Of a stretch of 64,000 nucleotides of DNA, positions 9,525-18,815 are shown one piece after another. Position 1 is the stretch's first letter. Every line of letters starts with the position of its first letter. Source of the stretch: Bradyrhizobium zhanjiangense (GTDB lineage Bacteria; Pseudomonadota; Alphaproteobacteria; Rhizobiales; Xanthobacteraceae). The position numbers were made by a program, and so were the translations under genes. The DNA is taken from NCBI RefSeq assembly GCF_004114935.1, contig NZ_CP022221.1, positions 2,501,001 to 2,565,000 on the forward strand. Direction: 5' to 3'. The notes beneath the pieces were generated by a model, which saw only the letters and a list, made by a program, of their open reading frames with translations, had not been told where the DNA came from and made no database searches.

Positions 9525-10184
9525 ATGAATTGGAGCTGGAAATTCGTCGCTGAAATCGCGCCCAACCTCATCCAGGGATTTAGAGTGACGATTCTCGTCA
9601 CGCTCGTCTCTTACGCCGCTGCTCTCGCGCTCGGACTGATCTTTACCTTGGCCAGGATGTCTTCGGTCAAGCCGGTGGGAAAGACCGTGCAGCTTCTGTC
9701 GGAAGGCATCAGACGCACACCACTGCTCGTTCAGTTGTATTTTTTATTCTACGTGCTGCCTGATCTTGGGATCCTGCTCTCACCATTGACGGCGGGGATT
9801 ATTGGCCTTGCCACGCACAATGCGGCTTACATCTCCGAGGTTTACCGAGCCGGCATCGACAATGTATCCGTTGGCCAGTGGGAAGCAGCAAAAGCATGCA
9901 ACCTCACGCGTGCACAAGCGTGGATACACGTCATACTCCCTCAAGCAATTCCTCCGATGATTGCTCCGCTCGGCAATTACCTGATCGCCATGTTCAAGGA
10001 AAGCGCGCTTCTTTCGGCCATCACGGTCCTTGAATTCATGGGATCCGCTATGGCTGAGGCTGACTATAATTATCGCTACCTCGAGCCGATCACGATCGTG
10101 GCGCTCGGATATCTGGCTGCAAGCCTCACCTCGGCGGCGGGGATCAAGCTGCTTGAAAAGAGATTCAATCGCTATGCAGCATAG
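9525..10184 (+). CDS. Amino-acid ABC transporter permease (EhuD-like)
   Basis: The 219-residue second permease of the importer contains the TPLLVQLYFLFYVLPD segment, a Gly/Ala-rich transmembrane region and an EAA loop (GQWEAAKACNLTRAQAWIHVILPQAI) that docks onto the ATPase. Five or so membrane spans are predicted. It overlaps no gene but follows EhuC-like closely, with TGAGG upstream of ATG 9525. Its stop at 10184 ends the intact transporter operon; the DNA that follows is an IS66 scar. The gene order binding protein, ATPase, permease, permease differs from the classical ehuABCD order. Identity of the transported solute is inferred only from family resemblance. Confidence 0.88.
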   Translation: MNWSWKFVAEIAPNLIQGFRVTILVTLVSYAAALALGLIFTLARMSSVKPVGKTVQLLSEGIRRTPLLVQLYFLFYVLPDLGILLSPLTAGIIGLATHNAAYISEVYRAGIDNVSVGQWEAAKACNLTRAQAWIHVILPQAIPPMIAPLGNYLIAMFKESALLSAITVLEFMGSAMAEADYNYRYLEPITIVALGYLAASLTSAAGIKLLEKRFNRYAA

Positions 10185-10364
10185 ACAGCACTAATCGAGC
10201 TTGGACCTTCAGCTTGTTCTGACTAGGACTCGGCTGGGTAAGATCAGGAGCGTCTTTCGACATTCCGTCGGTTGTGCTGCATTGTAGTAAGCCTTTGGCC
10301 ACCGTTCTGGCGGCGCATAGCATAGGCGAGGTCCACGATCTCCTGAAAGGATCTATGCTTGACC

Positions 10365-10640
10365 ACACGCTTAAGTTGGACGTATCGCCGCGTCGGCTGG
10401 AGATGATGACTGAGATCGGTCGACGTGGTTCTCGAAGGACGATAAGGCTCGGATCGTCGCGGAGACGCTGGTCGTGCTCGATCCCGGTCGAGGGCGCACC
10501 AAGACCGGCCAACTCTGGGCCTATGCCGCCGACGACAGGCCCTAGGCCGGCTTCGATTCGCTAGGCATCGCCTATTATGTCTAGGCAACGGGGGGCGCGG
10601 CTGTTCGGTCATCCCGCCGGCTTCAAGGGCGACGGCCACA
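10365..10640 (+). pseudogene. IS66-family scar: fused remnants of the small ORF and the TnpC transposase
   Basis: Two IS66 pieces are joined. The first (about 10370-10470) gives LDVSPRRLEMMTE followed, after a frame change, by WFSKDDKARIVAETL, which is the start of the small IS66 protein. The second (about 10475-10640) gives VLDPGRGRTKTGQLWAYA followed by DDRP and a TAG where the family has Trp, then a second in-frame TAG, and finally HPAGFKGD, all typical of TnpC. The rest of the element is missing. The open frame simply runs across the internal deletion. It separates the transporter operon from the lactonase gene. Confidence 0.72.
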
Positions 10641-10688
10641 CACGTGGAACTTCGCCGGCGATCGGCATGGTCTTCCCCCTTGGCCGTA

Positions 10689-11603
10689 TCAATAGGTCTT
10701 GGCGCCGTTCACCGCCAAGCGTACCGAATAGAGAGAAGTGGTGCCGCAGATATAGAGGACATTACGCTTGATACCGCCGAACACACAGTTCGCCACCTCC
10801 TCCGGCACTCTGATCTTCCCGATGAGCGTCCCGTCGGGGTCGTAGCAGTGGATGCCGTCGCTCGCGCTGGTCCAGATACGTCCCGCGTCGTCCAGCCGGA
10901 AGCCGTCGAACAATCCAACTGTGCAGTCGGCGAACACGTTACCCCCCCGCAGCTTTTTGCCGTCCACGATGTCGAAGACGCGGATATGCGCCGGGTTTTC
11001 GGGACCATGCGTGCGGCCGGAATCGACGACATAGAGCTTGCTCTCATCTAGCGAGAACGCGAGGCCGTTTGGCCGCACCATGTCGGTCACCACCGCCTCA
11101 ACCGCGCCGCTACCCGCATCGACGCGGTACACGTAGCAGGCGCCGATCTCGCTTTCGGCCTTCTCACCGTCGTAGTCGCTGTCGATGCCGTAGGCCGGAT
11201 CTGTGAACCAGATCGAACCGTCGGATTTCACCAAGACATCGTTGGGCGAATTCAGCCGCTTGCCCTGCCAGCGGTCAGCAATCGTGATGACCCTGCCGTC
11301 GAACTCTGTCCGGCTCACGCGCCGAGCGGAATGCTCGCAGGTGACCAGCCGCCCCTGCCGGTCTACCGTGTTGCCATTTGCATGGCCGCATGGCTGGCGA
11401 AAGACGCTTATCGAGCCGTCGCTCTCATCGTAGCGTAGCAAGCGATCGTTGGGGATGTCGGACCACACGACATAGCGCCCCGCCCCGAACCACGCAGGCC
11501 CTTCCGCCCAGCGACAGCCGGTGAACAACTTATCAACCTGGGCGTTGTCGCTGAACAGGCGATTGAAGCGCGGATCGAGGACCTCGTAGTGTGCAGCCGG
11601 CAT
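10689..11603 (-). CDS. SMP-30/gluconolactonase/LRE-family protein
   Basis: The 304-residue protein is a six-bladed beta-propeller of the SMP-30/gluconolactonase family, which hydrolyses sugar or other lactones with a single divalent metal. Typical blocks are WAEGPAWFGAGRYVVWSDI near the N-terminus (the metal-binding Glu follows WA), RLNSPNDVLVKSDGSIWFTDPAYG in the middle (metal-binding Asn), RPNGLAFSLDESKLYVVD and LFDGFRLDDAGRIWTSASDGIHCY toward the end (catalytic Asp region). No signal peptide is present. The start is placed at the ATG ending at 11603, which has GGGGGA six bases upstream; an earlier ATG (11642) would add 13 residues with a poorly placed site. The C-terminus overlaps the last part of the IS66 scar flank. 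Substrate is unknown. Confidence 0.9.
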   Translation of the reverse strand: MPAAHYEVLDPRFNRLFSDNAQVDKLFTGCRWAEGPAWFGAGRYVVWSDIPNDRLLRYDESDGSISVFRQPCGHANGNTVDRQGRLVTCEHSARRVSRTEFDGRVITIADRWQGKRLNSPNDVLVKSDGSIWFTDPAYGIDSDYDGEKAESEIGACYVYRVDAGSGAVEAVVTDMVRPNGLAFSLDESKLYVVDSGRTHGPENPAHIRVFDIVDGKKLRGGNVFADCTVGLFDGFRLDDAGRIWTSASDGIHCYDPDGTLIGKIRVPEEVANCVFGGIKRNVLYICGTTSLYSVRLAVNGAKTY

Positions 11604-12316
11604 GGGCTTTCCCCCGGAATTGCCATATCCCCTGGCGGACATCTCTCGTTGCTAGCAGCGCGATCAGTTGCCCCCCGAAGCCGAGTGAGGCTGTGAACTC
11701 TGTCTGGTTGGGGTTACTGAATGTAGTTCAAGTCTAGGTAGTGCTTTGCGGCATAGTGCGATCCTTCGACGCAGCTATTGGAGGAAATGCCGTTTTGAAT
11801 GCAGTCTTTCATCTATGGTTCGAACGATACACCTCGATTGAGTGCCGATTGCGATAGGTCAACCCCTCCAATACGATTCGTGTCGGCTGCCAGGATCCTC
11901 TCAGCTGGAGAAGTCACCGGCCAGAGACGATGCGCCCTCGGTCGGCTTGAACTCCGACGAGCCTGGCAAGGTGCGGCAGCCGTCCTCGAACGATGAATGA
12001 GGACGCCATCCTTGATAAGCGCCTGCAGGCTCCCCGACACCCATCCCTAGTGATATGAAAACTTCGCACGGGCTGAATTGGCGCAGGATTTCACCTAGAG
12101 GAGCGCGCTAATTAGCTAAATTGGGCGTTATGACCAGCTAACGTTTACAGACAGGGTCGACTGGCGTCTGAAAATCAAAACGCCGGGGAGGAAACGATGA
12201 GCTCGCTGTGTGCTCAAAGCCGCCTGTTGCGCGATTGTCGCGCGCGCAGTTTCCCAATGCCTCTCGCTGGGGCACTTCAATCTTAGATCTTCATCAAGCA
12301 GATTTGGGCTTGCCGC
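11604..12316. other. Intergenic region with an orphan ribosome binding site
   Basis: No protein family is recognisable. At 12185-12196 a strong GGGGAGGAAACG site precedes ATG 12197, but the ORF stops after 29 codons at 12286. This could be the original 5' end of a gene now destroyed by the 59-bp duplication and frameshifts just downstream. The region upstream of the lactonase start holds no clear promoter motif that I can defend. Confidence 0.4.
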
Positions 12317-12434
12317 AACTCGCGAGCTACCATGTTCGCCTGAGATGCACCAGACGAGCTGTAAGTGACGACCTTAACTCGCGAGCTACCATGTTCGCCT
12401 GAGATGCACCAGACGAGCTGTAAGTGACGACCTT
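12317..12434. repeat. Tandem duplication, two copies of a 59-bp unit
   Basis: The 59 bases at 12317-12375 are repeated exactly at 12376-12434, starting AACTCGCGAGC and ending GACGACCTT in each copy. No spacer lies between the copies. Such a perfect head-to-tail duplication is typical of replication slippage or a recent unequal exchange. It sits just upstream of the broken binding-protein gene, where it may have altered the promoter or leader. Confidence 0.9.
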
Positions 12435-12541
12435 TGCAGCCCTTCAGACGCTGCGTCGAGACCGCGAACGTATGCGCACACCTTCGATGGTATCGGACGA
12501 TGCGCGCAAAGGAGGTAGTTTTACTTTAGGGGAGGGGCCTT

Positions 12542-13711
12542 ATGACGAAACCGCCGCGAGCCATCCACGCTATGCCCTGAGCCGGCGCTCATTAGTTAAG
12601 TCGGCGGCAGGGTTGCTGCGCATACCATTCGCCGCTAAGGCGACCAACGCCTGGGCGCAAGAAAAACTTGCCGGCAGCGGCGAAGGCGTTGTTTTCAGCT
12701 ATGGCGGCTCTTTCACGGAGGGCGTTCGGCGATACGTCTATGAACCGTTCACGAAGGCGACAGGAATACGTTCGATGTGGTGTCAACGCCGACGTCGAGC
12801 CCCAGGTTAAGGCGATGAATCAGGCCGGCCGCATTGATTGGGACATTGCTTGTATCGAGGCACAGAACTATCCAGCAATGCAAGAAGCTGGCATGTTCGT
12901 CCCCGTCGATTATAGCCTCTGGGATCAAGAGTCGTTAGACGGCACGCCGCCGCACACTCGTCTCAAAGAGGCGGTCGTGGTACTCGCGTCGGCGGAAGTG
13001 CTCGCTTATGATCAACGCGCCTTTCCGAAGGGCGGTCCGGAAAACTAGGTGGATTTCTGGGACGTCAAGACATTCCCAGGGCCGCGGGGCCTCTTTGCTG
13101 TCGTTGGTAAGCACGCCCTCCAGTTTGCGCTCCTTGCCGCGGGTGTCGCACACAGGGATATCTGGCGGCTGACCGACGACAAGATTGATCGCGCATTCGA
13201 AAAGCTCAACGAAATCAGGCCGCATGTGACAAAGTGGTGGACGGCCGGGGGCGAAGCGCCTCAACTCCTGATCAACCGTGAATATGCGATGACCGCGCGT
13301 TCGATGGCCGGTTGATCAGCGCGATCGGCCAGGGCGCGCAGATCAAATTTACGTGGGAGGTACGTGAGCCACACCTACGCAACCGTGCTTAAGGGTGGCC
13401 CCAACACAGCGAACGCGCAGAAGCTGATTGCATTCTTAAACCGCGCGGAGATTGCGGCCGGGTGGACACTCGCTACCGGCTACCCAGGTCCAAACACAAA
13501 CCAGCTCAAGCACCTGCCAGCCGACTTGACTCAGCTTCTCGCCGTGAACCCGGAGAACGCTTCGAAGGCTATCGTTGAGGACTCTGCCTGGCTCGTCGCC
13601 AAGCGCACGGATGAAAAGACCAACGCAGACTACCTTGACGATAGCTCTTGGACGATTGTGAGGTCGTTCGCCCGAACACCGGGCGGTCATCGCCTCCCGG
13701 CCGAGACCTAA
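12542..13711 (+). pseudogene. Polyamine-type (PotD-like) ABC solute-binding protein, several frameshifts and stops
   Basis: Pieces in different frames rebuild an extracellular solute-binding protein of the spermidine/putrescine class. A GGGGAGGGG site precedes ATG 12542. After an early frame change comes a twin-arginine-like leader (LSRRSLVKSAAG), then GEGVVFSYGGSFTEGVRRYVYEPF. Further frameshift near 12770 leads to NADVEPQVKAMNQAG and WDIACIEAQNYPAMQEAG. A TAG at 13046-13048 interrupts the frame before VDFWDVKTFPGPRG. A short out-of-frame patch lies between about 13300 and 13360, and the C-terminal part (TYATVLKGGPNTANAQKLIAFLNR) ends at 13711. The gene cannot make a functional protein. It resembles the pseudogene at 17546-18699 in family and in damage type. 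Confidence 0.82.
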
Positions 13712-13821
13712 AAGCTCAACGATGTCGACCCGCTTGCCTATCTCGCCGACGTGTCCGTCACCGATCATCCCAACTGATACGGGCCGCAGCACCATCTACG
13801 GCCGGCATTCTGCCGAGTTGC

Positions 13822-15006
13822 TTATTTGACAAACAGCTTGCGCGGCGTCGATGATAACGGCTCGTGGCCTTTGTCGGTCACTGTGAACGACTGAGTGATT
13901 GTAATGCCAACGTCATCCAGCCAAAGTCCTGGCATCATATGAAAGCACATGCCGGGGCGGAGAATTGTGTCATCTCCCTTCCGCAGACTGGCCGTGCGTT
14001 CCACTGCGCCCGGCGGATAGCCCAGACCGATCGAATAGCCGAGTCTCGCTTCTTTTTCGAGACCATGCCGCGCTAGGGATTTGCGGAACACCTCGGCCAC
14101 GTCTGAGCATTTCCGACCAGGCTCGACATACTCGAGGGCAGCGTTCATCGCTTCGACGGCAATTTCGGACAGGTTCTGGAAGCCGGGTTTCGGTTTGCCG
14201 ACTGAGATCGAGCGGCTGAGATTAACCTGATAGCGCAACCGGTTTCCGAACAACTCAAGATTGAGAGTTGTCGACTCCGGAAGCGGCTTGTCCGTCCACG
14301 CAGCATGGGGCGCGATGGCCCGCTCGGCCACGCAAAGCATCGGCGGGGCGCAGCCGTAGGATCCGCCGAACTCAGGCGTACCAGCCGCCATCTGATAGTA
14401 GACAGCAGCCGCGATGTCGCATTCGCGAACGCTTGGTGCAACCGCGTCAATCGCCTTAGCCATCATGGCGTCAGCGATCTTTCCCGCTTGACGCATGAGC
14501 GCGATTTCCGCCGGGCTCTTTACAACGCGGATCCAGTTGACAAGCAGATCCGCATCGACGAATTGCGCCAAGGGGAGCGCACGTGCAAAATCGGCGTGTG
14601 CACGCGCGGAATAGTAGTATCCGCCCATTTCGACGCCGATACGCCCTTTCTCACCTCCAACTTCCCTGACTGTCTCAGCGATAACGTCGTACGCGGAGAA
14701 GCTGGCGGAATGGACGTACTTGTCCTCATAAGCCCGAATATTATCCTCATCGAGGTAAGTCGTCATAACCGCGGATACGCGGTCCATGAAACGGCCAATC
14801 CAAACTGGCTGCTCTCTCTTCAAAGACACGATGACGAACTGCGGGACATAGTAGGAATACGCATCGTAGCCCGTCAGATAGTTCATGTTTGGCGGTTCAG
14901 AGATAAGCAGAACATCGATACCTCTCTTGCCCATTTCCCGTTTCACCGCATCAAGGCGGGCGGCGAATTCGCTCTTTTCGAAATGCAGTTCCCGTTTCAA
15001 TTCCAT
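13822..15006 (-). CDS. M24-family hydrolase resembling ectoine hydrolase DoeA/EutD
   Basis: The 394-residue protein has the creatinase/aminopeptidase-P fold (M24). The N-terminal domain contains EPPNMNYLTGYDAYSYYVPQFVIVS, and the C-terminal pita-bread domain contains ELFGNRLRYQVNLSRSI, GLGYPPGAVER, LRPGMCFHMMPGLWLDDVGI and a PRKLFVK end. Instead of the classical Asp-Asp-His-Glu-Glu metal ligands it carries Glu/Asn-type residues in the first metal loop, a deviation I associate with the DoeA (ectoine hydrolase) branch rather than true Xaa-Pro peptidases. Together with the Ehu-like transporter upstream, this hints at catabolism of ectoine or a related N-acyl amino acid, as inference. The start is placed at the ATG ending at 15006; a TTG at 15045 would add 13 residues. 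A long palindrome lies 118 bases upstream. Confidence 0.85.
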   Translation of the reverse strand: MELKRELHFEKSEFAARLDAVKREMGKRGIDVLLISEPPNMNYLTGYDAYSYYVPQFVIVSLKREQPVWIGRFMDRVSAVMTTYLDEDNIRAYEDKYVHSASFSAYDVIAETVREVGGEKGRIGVEMGGYYYSARAHADFARALPLAQFVDADLLVNWIRVVKSPAEIALMRQAGKIADAMMAKAIDAVAPSVRECDIAAAVYYQMAAGTPEFGGSYGCAPPMLCVAERAIAPHAAWTDKPLPESTTLNLELFGNRLRYQVNLSRSISVGKPKPGFQNLSEIAVEAMNAALEYVEPGRKCSDVAEVFRKSLARHGLEKEARLGYSIGLGYPPGAVERTASLRKGDDTILRPGMCFHMMPGLWLDDVGITITQSFTVTDKGHEPLSSTPRKLFVK

Positions 15007-15123
15007 CGCCCTCGCTGGTACGGCACCGCCGCCGTGAAGTCCCAAAAACCCAGATATTGGAATTACAGCCTTATCCCGTGTTTTGTATTAATTTCACTCG
15101 AGAATGTGGACTATGCGCATAAA

Positions 15124-15153
15124 TTCTGCAAATATTTGTGAATATTCGCAGAA
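15124..15153. promoter_or_regulatory. Operator-like palindrome upstream of the M24 hydrolase gene
   Basis: Two 13-base arms, TTCTGCAAATATT (15124-15136) and AATATTCGCAGAA (15141-15153), are inverted complements with one mismatch and are separated by TGTG. The site is AT-rich against its surroundings and lies in the gap before the minus-strand hydrolase gene, about 118 bases upstream of its start. Size and symmetry fit binding of a dimeric regulator. Which regulator is unknown. Confidence 0.55.
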
Positions 15154-15315
15154 ATACTGCGGTACGACGTTTCGCCTCGTCGTGAGAACCTGCGGCACGC
15201 GCGCAGCCCACTATCGTACTTATGTAGCACGACGAACGTCGAAAAGAGGGTGCGCTGGGTGCTGTCACCTGCATCGAAGCCCTATCGGTTCGGCGAATGC
15301 TGGTGATCTGGCAGT

Positions 15316-15609
15316 TCAAGTTCGAGCAACGAGGACGATAGCGACCTTTCCATGCCCGTCGAGAGACAGCGAACGCGTAACTCCCCCGCCAAGTGCACCG
15401 TGCAGCACGAAATTCAGTGCTCCGAGAGCGGGCAATTCATATCGCTCAACTTTGCCGGTAACGATGTCGGCAAAATGGCGTTTCACCCTTTCCGCAGTGA
15501 CGTGTCCGACGAGAAAGGCGTAGTCACCCGGTTCAAACGCGATGACCGAGATGTTGGATGTGTTGCCCTTGTCGCCTGCTCTGGCATGGGCGAGTTCTCG
15601 CAACTTCAT
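15316..15609 (-). CDS. AtuA-associated small protein (AtuA C-terminal-like domain)
   Basis: This 97-residue protein starts MKLRELAHARAGDKGNTSN and ends with a GHGKVAIVLVART tail. It corresponds to the separate small subunit or domain usually encoded directly after AtuA-family proteins (acyclic terpene utilisation, DUF1446 type). Its ATG lies one base after the natural TGA of the upstream atuA-like frame, which is typical translational coupling. It is intact although its partner is broken. A longer merged ORF (to 16443) arises only because the frameshift in the partner puts both genes in one frame, so I reject that as the native start. The function is probably tied to acyl-CoA carboxylation or terpenoid and branched-acid catabolism by family association only. 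Confidence 0.72.
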   Translation of the reverse strand: MKLRELAHARAGDKGNTSNISVIAFEPGDYAFLVGHVTAERVKRHFADIVTGKVERYELPALGALNFVLHGALGGGVTRSLSLDGHGKVAIVLVART

Positions 15610-15610
15610 C

Positions 15611-16925
15611 TCACACAACCTCATAAGAGATGCTCGGCTGCACCAGGGTACGCGGCACAAGGATTGACGCGGCCGCAATAACCTCCTTGGCGAATTTCGT
15701 AGCACCGCCACCGCCGGCGGGTCACTGAGCCACAACGATTCCACTTCGTTTCCGATACGGATCGCCTCGTCCATGGACTGCGTCCGTCCCGCGACCCGGA
15801 TGCGCACGTCCTGTGCCTCCGCATGCGGCCCGCCACGGAAAGCGCCTCGATGGACGGCATTGACACCGATCATATCCAATCGAAGCTCGTCGACGTGCAC
15901 GCCGATGATCTTCAGCCGCTCTTCGACGATCTCCAGCGCGAGCTCTGCGCGCGCCCTTGCACCCGGTCCAGCGTAGGAGATTTGCCCCTCACCAATGAAG
16001 CCGTCCCGGTACCCTATTGTCACTTTCAGGGTGTCCGTCTTTGGATGGCCCTTACCTCCGGTGACGGCAACGCGATCGCGCCCGACTTCCTCCAAGTTCA
16101 CCCCGCTGAAGTCTGCAACAACATCAGGCTGAAAATAGCGCGCTGGATCGTGCACTTCATAAAGCAAATGCTCCTTGCAGGTCCTCAGATTGACCTCGCC
16201 ACCACTACCCTCGACCTTCGTGATAATCGCGGTGCCGTCCTCGCGGGATTCCGCGAGAGGAAAGCCTATGCGTGCAAGGTTACGTACGTCCTTATATCCA
16301 GGATCGGCAAAACAGCCTCCGGTCACTTGACCGGCGCACTCGAGTAGATGCCCTATCAAAAGTCGCCTGTCCAAGGCGATCCCAATCATCCATGCCCCAA
16401 CCAAATTCGTGTAGCAACGGGCCCGCAAAAAGAGACGTATCACTGGTGCGGCCGGTAATCACGACGTTCGCGCCACTCGCCAGCGCCTCGACGATCGGCG
16501 TCGCCCCAAGATATGCTTTGGCCGATACGACACGATCTGAGATATTAGAAAGATGGCCCTGGCGATCGATCAACGGAAACTGCTCGCCTATGATGCTCTT
16601 AAGGACATCATCTCCCTCAACGGCCGCAATCTTGAGGTCGGCTAGACCCAAGTGCTTCGCAAGCGCCGCAACCTTTCGTGCTGCGCTTGGATTGGCCGCT
16701 CCCATGTTGGTTATGATCTTCGTGCCCTGCCTGACGGCTGCAGGCAACACCGCCTTGAAGCGTGCCTGCAGCAGCGGATCGTAACCGCCGACGGATCCTT
16801 CAGGCGTGCCTGCTGGGCCAGCGCTATGGTTCGCTCGGCAGCTTGCCTTTCTCTGCGAGTTCAATGGCCGGCTCGATTCGGTTCCCCGAAAAGCCGGCTC
16901 CACAGCCCAGGCGAATAGTCTTCAT
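15611..16925 (-). pseudogene. AtuA-family (acyclic terpene utilisation, DUF1446) protein, multiple frameshifts
   Basis: The gene starts at the ATG ending at 16925 with MKTIRLGCGAGFSGNRIEPA, then breaks near 16820 through a small deletion. It continues in a second frame with YDPLLQARFKAVLP, KIITNMGAANPSAARK and VVITGRTSDTSLF, shifts frame again near 16340, and runs on with GHLLECAGQVTGGCFADPGYKDV and a long intact stretch. A last frameshift near 15720 moves the natural C-terminus (PAGGGGATKFAKEVIAAAS, ending ISYEVV) into another frame that stops at 15611-15613. The rebuilt protein would be about 440 residues. Family members take part in acyclic terpenoid or related branched-acid catabolism; the exact reaction is not established to my knowledge. 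The small partner gene downstream is intact. Confidence 0.8.
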
Positions 16926-17545
16926 GGCGGCCCTTTCGGCGTAGCTTTGATACGTGCCGGTTTCGCATAGATCTTCGACCATGGCGTCCGGCACCGTTCA
17001 TTCGGTTGCTGATCCCGCTGTCGTGCACTCGATTTTGCAAGTTCGACACGTCGTGCGTGACGACTGTGTCGACTTGTTAGGTGAGCGCAACCCATTCTTC
17101 CCAAGAGACTTGACCACCTTGTTTATCAAGCCCGCCTGGAGATAGCGCGACGAAAGCGCTACCCGCGATTTTTCGGCGCCTTCTTGCTGGCCCTCCCGCG
17201 GCTTCCCGGACGGGGATACATCGTTGCTCAAGAGCTCGCAGAGAACAAGCTTCTCTCCAGTTTGCGTCGTTGCAGTTGCCCGCAGCGGACAAGGCTTGTT
17301 TGCTGCTTCGCTCCCCGTTTGATACCGCGCCGCGCTGCGCCTCCGCGACCTTCCTGTTTTTGAGGGCTTCCTGCTCGTCGCGCCTCCAGCAGGACCAGTT
17401 GAGGGTGATCGCCTGTGTGCAAATCAGACAAGGGATAACCGCCGATAACGTGCGCCTGAAAGCTCCGCAATCGTGCAGGACTCGCAGGATTTCGGCGAAT
17501 GTGAGCGATAGATCGGAGGAATTCGAGTTGAGGACCCGCTAGCGT
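16926..17545. other. Region without a recognisable gene
   Basis: Several short minus-strand ORFs precede the AtuA pseudogene. Just upstream of its ATG one frame reads AMVEDLCETGTYQSYAERAA, which looks like the tail of a coding region and may be the 3' end of a lost upstream gene. I cannot assign it. Nothing else is recognisable. Confidence 0.4.
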
Positions 17546-18699
17546 TTGCCTGAGGGAACAAGCAGCTTCGGTTGCATCGGAGTCAAGACCCACGTGAAGC
17601 GCTGGGTGAACCGCAGGCGTTTTGTGCAAGCGACAACGTCCGCTATCGCGGCCGGTGTCCTGTCTTCCCCAGCCAGCCGGTTGTCGGCCGCGTCACCGGG
17701 CGATCTAAGGCTGAATATGCCGGCCGGCAATTTCGGCGATGCCGTTATGAACGCCTTTATGAAGCCGTTCGCAGCTGAGACCGCAATCAACGTGACGCCT
17801 CTTTATCAGGATATTAGAGCGGCGCAAGTCGGACTGATGGTGAAAACGAACACCGTCACGATCGATACCATTCTCATAAGCCAGTCCAGCGCGCTCAGTC
17901 TGGTTGCGGACGCTTATCTCGAGAAGATCGACTACTCGATTCACAATCCGCGAGAGCTCGAGGGACTCGCGGGCTACTGCAAGCACCCCTTCGGCTTCGG
18001 CAGCTACATCTACTCTCTGAACATGGTTTACAACACCAGGAAATTCCCAGCCGATAAGCCTCGTCCCGCCAATTGGGCTGAGTTCTGGGATATTGCCAAG
18101 TTTCCCGGTACCCGCGCGCTTCCGAGTGGGCAATATGGATTCCCGACGCCTTGGGAGGAAGCTCTTATGGCAGACGGTGTCGCAAAGGCGCGCTCTATCC
18201 GATAGACATCGACCGCGTCTTTGCAAGCCTCGACAAGATCAAGCCGCACGTTCGCAAATGGTGAACCAGCGGGGCCGAGATCCTGCAGATGATGCGCGAT
18301 GGAGTTGCTGATATTGCGCTGCCTTATGACGGGCGGGCACTTTCCCTGATTGATCAAGGCGAGCCGATCGAAATCAATCGGAACCAGGCGAAGTTGACCT
18401 GGGACTATTGGATCATTCCAAAAGGTAGCCCGAACGCGCACAACGCCCAAAAGTTCATTGAATTTACCGGCCGCGCCGACCGACAGGCGGCCTTCGCCCA
18501 GCTGTTTGCGCAAGCTCCGAGCAACCGCAACGCTTATGCGATGATACCGGAGACGGTCGCACGCAAACTCGCTACAGACCCGGACTACATTTCGAGCAGC
18601 TTCCCTCTGAATGGGGGCTGGTACGCTGAAAGGGGATCGGACGGTTCGTCGAACTACCAGCAGCTTATCCAGCGCTGGAACGGCTGGATTGTCCGCTGA
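17546..18699 (+). pseudogene. Polyamine-type ABC solute-binding protein, frameshift and stop codon
   Basis: This is a second PotD-class binding protein. The N-terminus has a twin-arginine-like leader (NRRRFVQATTSAIAAG), then PGDLRLNMPAGNFGDAVMNAF, PFGFGSYIYSLNMVYNTRKF and PANWAEFWDIAKFPGTRA. One missing base near 18186 shifts the frame, and the continuation (ALYPIDIDRVFASLDKIKPHVRKW) is cut by a TGA at 18262-18264 where the family has Trp. The rest (ADIALPYDGRALSLIDQGEP to WNGWIVR) is open to 18699. The start is uncertain; TTG 17546 opens the frame and GTG 17594 lies closer to the leader. Two independent lesions mean this is a real pseudogene unless the sequence is faulty. The ATPase and permease genes follow on the same strand. 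Confidence 0.84.
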
Positions 18700-18815
18700 T
18701 CTCGCTGCCTTTTACATCGGTTCATTGCGAAAGATGAGCCCGACAGCTCGCCGGGGCCGCAATAGCAGTGCACGGCACTCCCGTTCGTCGCAATCTAGCT
18801 CCTGGAGTGTCAACT

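Noticed and set aside
15316..16443. Single 375-residue AtuA-like gene as read in one frame
   Set aside because: The natural C-terminus of AtuA and the coupled start of the small partner protein are visible in the correct frames, so the merged ORF is an artefact of a frameshift near 15720.
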